Below are positions 6,078 to 7,786 of a DNA stretch of 7,786 nt, piece after piece; position 1 is the stretch's first letter; each line of letters begins with the position of its first letter. The translations under genes and the position numbers were made by a program. Source of the stretch: Solirubrobacterales bacterium (GTDB lineage Bacteria > Actinomycetota > Thermoleophilia > Solirubrobacterales > Solirubrobacteraceae); the NCBI GenBank assembly GCA_019240015.1, contig JAFAZB010000304.1:1-7786 (forward strand), given 5' to 3'. The notes beneath the pieces are model-generated. The model did no database searches and had not been told where the DNA came from. It saw nothing but the letters and a program-made list of their open reading frames with translations.

Positions 6078-7427
6078 CTACCGTGCAGCCGCTCCTCGCC
6101 TCACCCCCCGCCGCTCGCTGCGCTCGACGAAGTCGATGATCACCGGCACGCCTTCCAGCCGGTAGCGGTCGCGGAGGCGGTTCTCCAGGAAATATGCATA
6201 GTCGCGCGTCACCCTCGGGCGGGAGTTGACCTGGACCGAGAAGCGCGGCGGGCGCACCCCCGTCTGGGCCATGAACAGCAGTCGCAGCCGGTGACCGGTG
6301 CCGCGCGCGCCGCGTGCAGCCCCTGCCGGCGGCTGCCGGGCAGCCACCACCTCGGACAGGAACCGGTTCAGGTTCGGGGTCGGGATGCGCGTGCGGCTGC
6401 GATCGGCGAGCGCGGTGGCCTCGACGAGCAGTCGCGTCACGTGCCTGCCCGTCTTGGCGCTCGCGGTCAGAACGCGCGGTCGCAGGCGGAGCTTCTGATG
6501 GGCGCGGACGCGCTCGTGCTCGAGGTCCAAGGACTCCGCGAGGTCCCACTTGTTGAGCACCAATGCGGTTGCGCAGCCGCTTCGCATCGCCAGCTCGGCG
6601 ACCCGCAGATCCTGGGCGGTGATTCCGTCGGTGGCGTCGCACACGACCAGCGCCACGTCGGCTCGCTCAGCCGCGCGGCGCGAGCGCAGCGCCGTGTAGT
6701 ACTCGAGCGACTCGCCCACCTTGCCCCGGCGCCTCAGCCCGGCGGTGTCGATCAAGGTCATCGGTCGCCCCTCGAAGCGCATCCGCAGGTCGATCGCGTC
6801 GCGAGTGGTGCCGGCCAATGGGGAGACGATCACGCGCTCGGCCCCCAGGAAACGGTTCACCAGCGAGGACTTTCCGACGTTCGGGCGTCCGATGATCGCC
6901 AGGCGGACCGCGTCCGGCGGTTGCGGATCGTCCTGCTGCTCCGGCGCCAGCGCCACGATCCGGTCGAGCAGATCGCCGGTCCCGAGCCCCTGAGCGGCGG
7001 ACACGGGCAGCGGCTCGCCCAGCCCCAGCGCGTGGAACTCGGCCGCCAGCGCGACGTCAAGCGAGCTGTCCACCTTGTTGGCGGCGACCAGCACCGGCAG
7101 CGGGCCCCGCCGAAGCAGGTCGGCGAGCTCCTGATCGCCCGGGCGAAGGCCGGCCCTGGCGTCGACCACCAGCACCGCCAGGTCGGCGTCCGCGAGCGCG
7201 GCCCGCGCCTGCTGTTGGATCTGCTGCGCCAGCTCGTCGCGATCGTCGAGGTCGATGCCGCCCGTGTCGATCAGGGTCAGGGGCGTGCCATTCCACTCGG
7301 TGGGAAGCTCGTTTCGGTCGCGGGTGACCCCAGGGCGTTCGTGCACCACCGCCTCGCGCGATTCGCTCAGGCGATTGACGAGCGAGGACTTGCCGACGTT
7401 CGGATAACCAAGGATCGCAACCCTCAT
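6078..7427 (-). CDS. der: Ribosome-assembly GTPase Der (EngA)
   Basis: Der is an essential GTPase with two tandem G domains that acts in maturation of the 50S ribosomal subunit. The 449-residue protein is of normal length. G domain 1: GYPNVGKSS (7-15), GVTRDR (33-38), DTGG (54-57), NKVD (117-120), SAAQG (143-147). G domain 2: GRPNVGKSS (180-188), AGTTRDA, DTAGLRRRGKVGE (from 227), NKWD (292-295), SAKTG (323-327). The C-terminal KH-like domain (about 350-440) ends with the family-typical run RLEGVPVIIDFVERSERR. All GTP-binding motifs are intact in both domains. I start at ATG 7427, which gives MRVAILGYPNVGKSS, the usual N-terminus. An in-frame GTG at 7451, 3 nt after the cmk stop, would add eight residues (VARLAWAG) and looks less natural. 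cmk lies 27 bp upstream and the DUF3352-like gene 40 bp downstream, consistent with one operon. Confidence 0.97.
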   Translation of the reverse strand: MRVAILGYPNVGKSSLVNRLSESREAVVHERPGVTRDRNELPTEWNGTPLTLIDTGGIDLDDRDELAQQIQQQARAALADADLAVLVVDARAGLRPGDQELADLLRRGPLPVLVAANKVDSSLDVALAAEFHALGLGEPLPVSAAQGLGTGDLLDRIVALAPEQQDDPQPPDAVRLAIIGRPNVGKSSLVNRFLGAERVIVSPLAGTTRDAIDLRMRFEGRPMTLIDTAGLRRRGKVGESLEYYTALRSRRAAERADVALVVCDATDGITAQDLRVAELAMRSGCATALVLNKWDLAESLDLEHERVRAHQKLRLRPRVLTASAKTGRHVTRLLVEATALADRSRTRIPTPNLNRFLSEVVAARQPPAGAARGARGTGHRLRLLFMAQTGVRPPRFSVQVNSRPRVTRDYAYFLENRLRDRYRLEGVPVIIDFVERSERRGVRRGAAAR

Positions 7428-7454
7428 GCCCGCCCAGGCTAGCCGCGCCACCCG

Positions 7455-7786
7455 CTAGCGCCGCAGCTTCTCCGCCATCGCGACGATCCGCTCCACGACC
7501 GCCTCCAGCGCCAGCTCGGTGGTGTCGAGCACGACGGCCCCTGGCGCCGGGCGCAACGGCGAATGCGCTCGGCCGCGGTCCCGCGCGTCACGGATCGCCT
7601 GTTCGGCGAGCACCGTGGCCTGCGAGACCCCGAGCTCGGCCGCGCGGCGGCGGGCGCGCTCCGCGGCGCTGGCGCTCAGGAACAGCTTGAGCTCCGCCTC
7701 CGGCGCCACGACCGTGCCGATGTCGCGGCCCTCGGCGACCCAATCGCCCTGAGATAGGAGCCGCCGCTGCTCGGCGACCATCGCCT
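7455..7786 (-). CDS. cmk: Cytidylate kinase, C-terminal half (5' end cut by window edge)
   Basis: Cytidylate kinase phosphorylates CMP and dCMP to the diphosphates with ATP (EC 2.7.4.25), supplying CTP and dCTP pools in the cytoplasm. Only the last 109 residues are in the window; E. coli Cmk has 227, so roughly half is missing. Recognisable blocks are WVAEGRDIGTVVAPEAELKLFL near the middle of the enzyme, a lid-like basic stretch (ASAAERARRRAAELG), the nucleotide-binding RDARDRGRAHSPL, and the C-terminal GAVVLDTTELALEAVVERI. The conserved R and D of GRD and the RDxxDRxR set are present. The stop is TAG at 7457-7455. der follows after 27 bp, and cmk-der adjacency is common in bacteria. No sign of damage is seen in the visible part. 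Confidence 0.96.
   Translation of the reverse strand, partial: AMVAEQRRLLSQGDWVAEGRDIGTVVAPEAELKLFLSASAAERARRRAAELGVSQATVLAEQAIRDARDRGRAHSPLRPAPGAVVLDTTELALEAVVERIVAMAEKLRR

Noticed and set aside
6030..7442. 470-codon plus-strand open frame
   Set aside because: It is antisense to the full length of der. Both Der G domains and the KH-like domain are intact on the minus strand, and the plus-strand translation has no recognisable domain.
7427..7451. Longer der start at GTG 7451
   Set aside because: It would add VARLAWAG ahead of the usual MRVAILGYPNVGKSS N-terminus. The ATG at 7427 matches the family better.
7427..7457. Twin GCTAGC palindromes in the cmk-der gap
   Set aside because: One copy spans the cmk stop codon and the other is 10 nt away. 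Two six-base palindromes this close have no further symmetry or known role, so they are treated as chance.
1..7786. RNA genes, CRISPR arrays, insertion sequences, att sites, phage or defence genes
   Set aside because: No tRNA or rRNA-like stretches, spaced direct repeats, terminal inverted repeats or transposase/integrase/nuclease motifs were seen. The window is ordinary chromosomal housekeeping DNA.

Overview
The window is a GC-rich, almost fully coding housekeeping segment. The GC content, frequent GTG starts, lack of Shine-Dalgarno sequences and strongly Arg/Ala/Pro-biased proteins suggest a deep-branching actinobacterium. Class Thermoleophilia is my best guess, from the style of the proteins and the cmk-der and metK-priA neighbourhood. 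This is inference, not a database result.

Layout, right to left because most genes lie on the minus strand: the 3' half of cmk (cytidylate kinase, cut by the right edge); der/engA (ribosome-assembly GTPase with two G domains); a 682-residue uncharacterised membrane-anchored protein with a Pro/Ala-rich cytoplasmic arm and a DUF3352-like outer domain; and metK (S-adenosylmethionine synthetase). The DUF3352 stop and the metK start overlap as ATGA. The cmk-der gap is 27 bp and the der-DUF3352 gap is 40 bp, so these four genes probably form one transcription unit. The second gap is almost filled by a perfect 8-bp inverted repeat that could allow separate control of the last two genes.

A small membrane protein with a bacterial PH domain (bPH_2) sits alone on the plus strand and converges on metK, with 27 bp between their stops. 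It diverges from priA across a 138-bp gap. priA runs on the minus strand off the left edge. Its reading frame has no stop inside the window, and it was identified by translating the minus strand directly. It carries an intact Walker A, a DEEH box and all eight zinc-binding cysteines.

The recognised genes serve nucleotide supply (cmk), ribosome maturation (der), methyl-donor synthesis (metK) and replication restart (priA). They share growth-related roles but no single pathway. I found no RNA gene, insertion sequence, CRISPR array, phage gene or toxin/defence system. The points worth a second look are the coupling of an unknown membrane protein to metK, the hairpin touching that protein's start codon, a 16-codon reading frame overlapping the priA start, and -10-like boxes placed for leaderless transcription.
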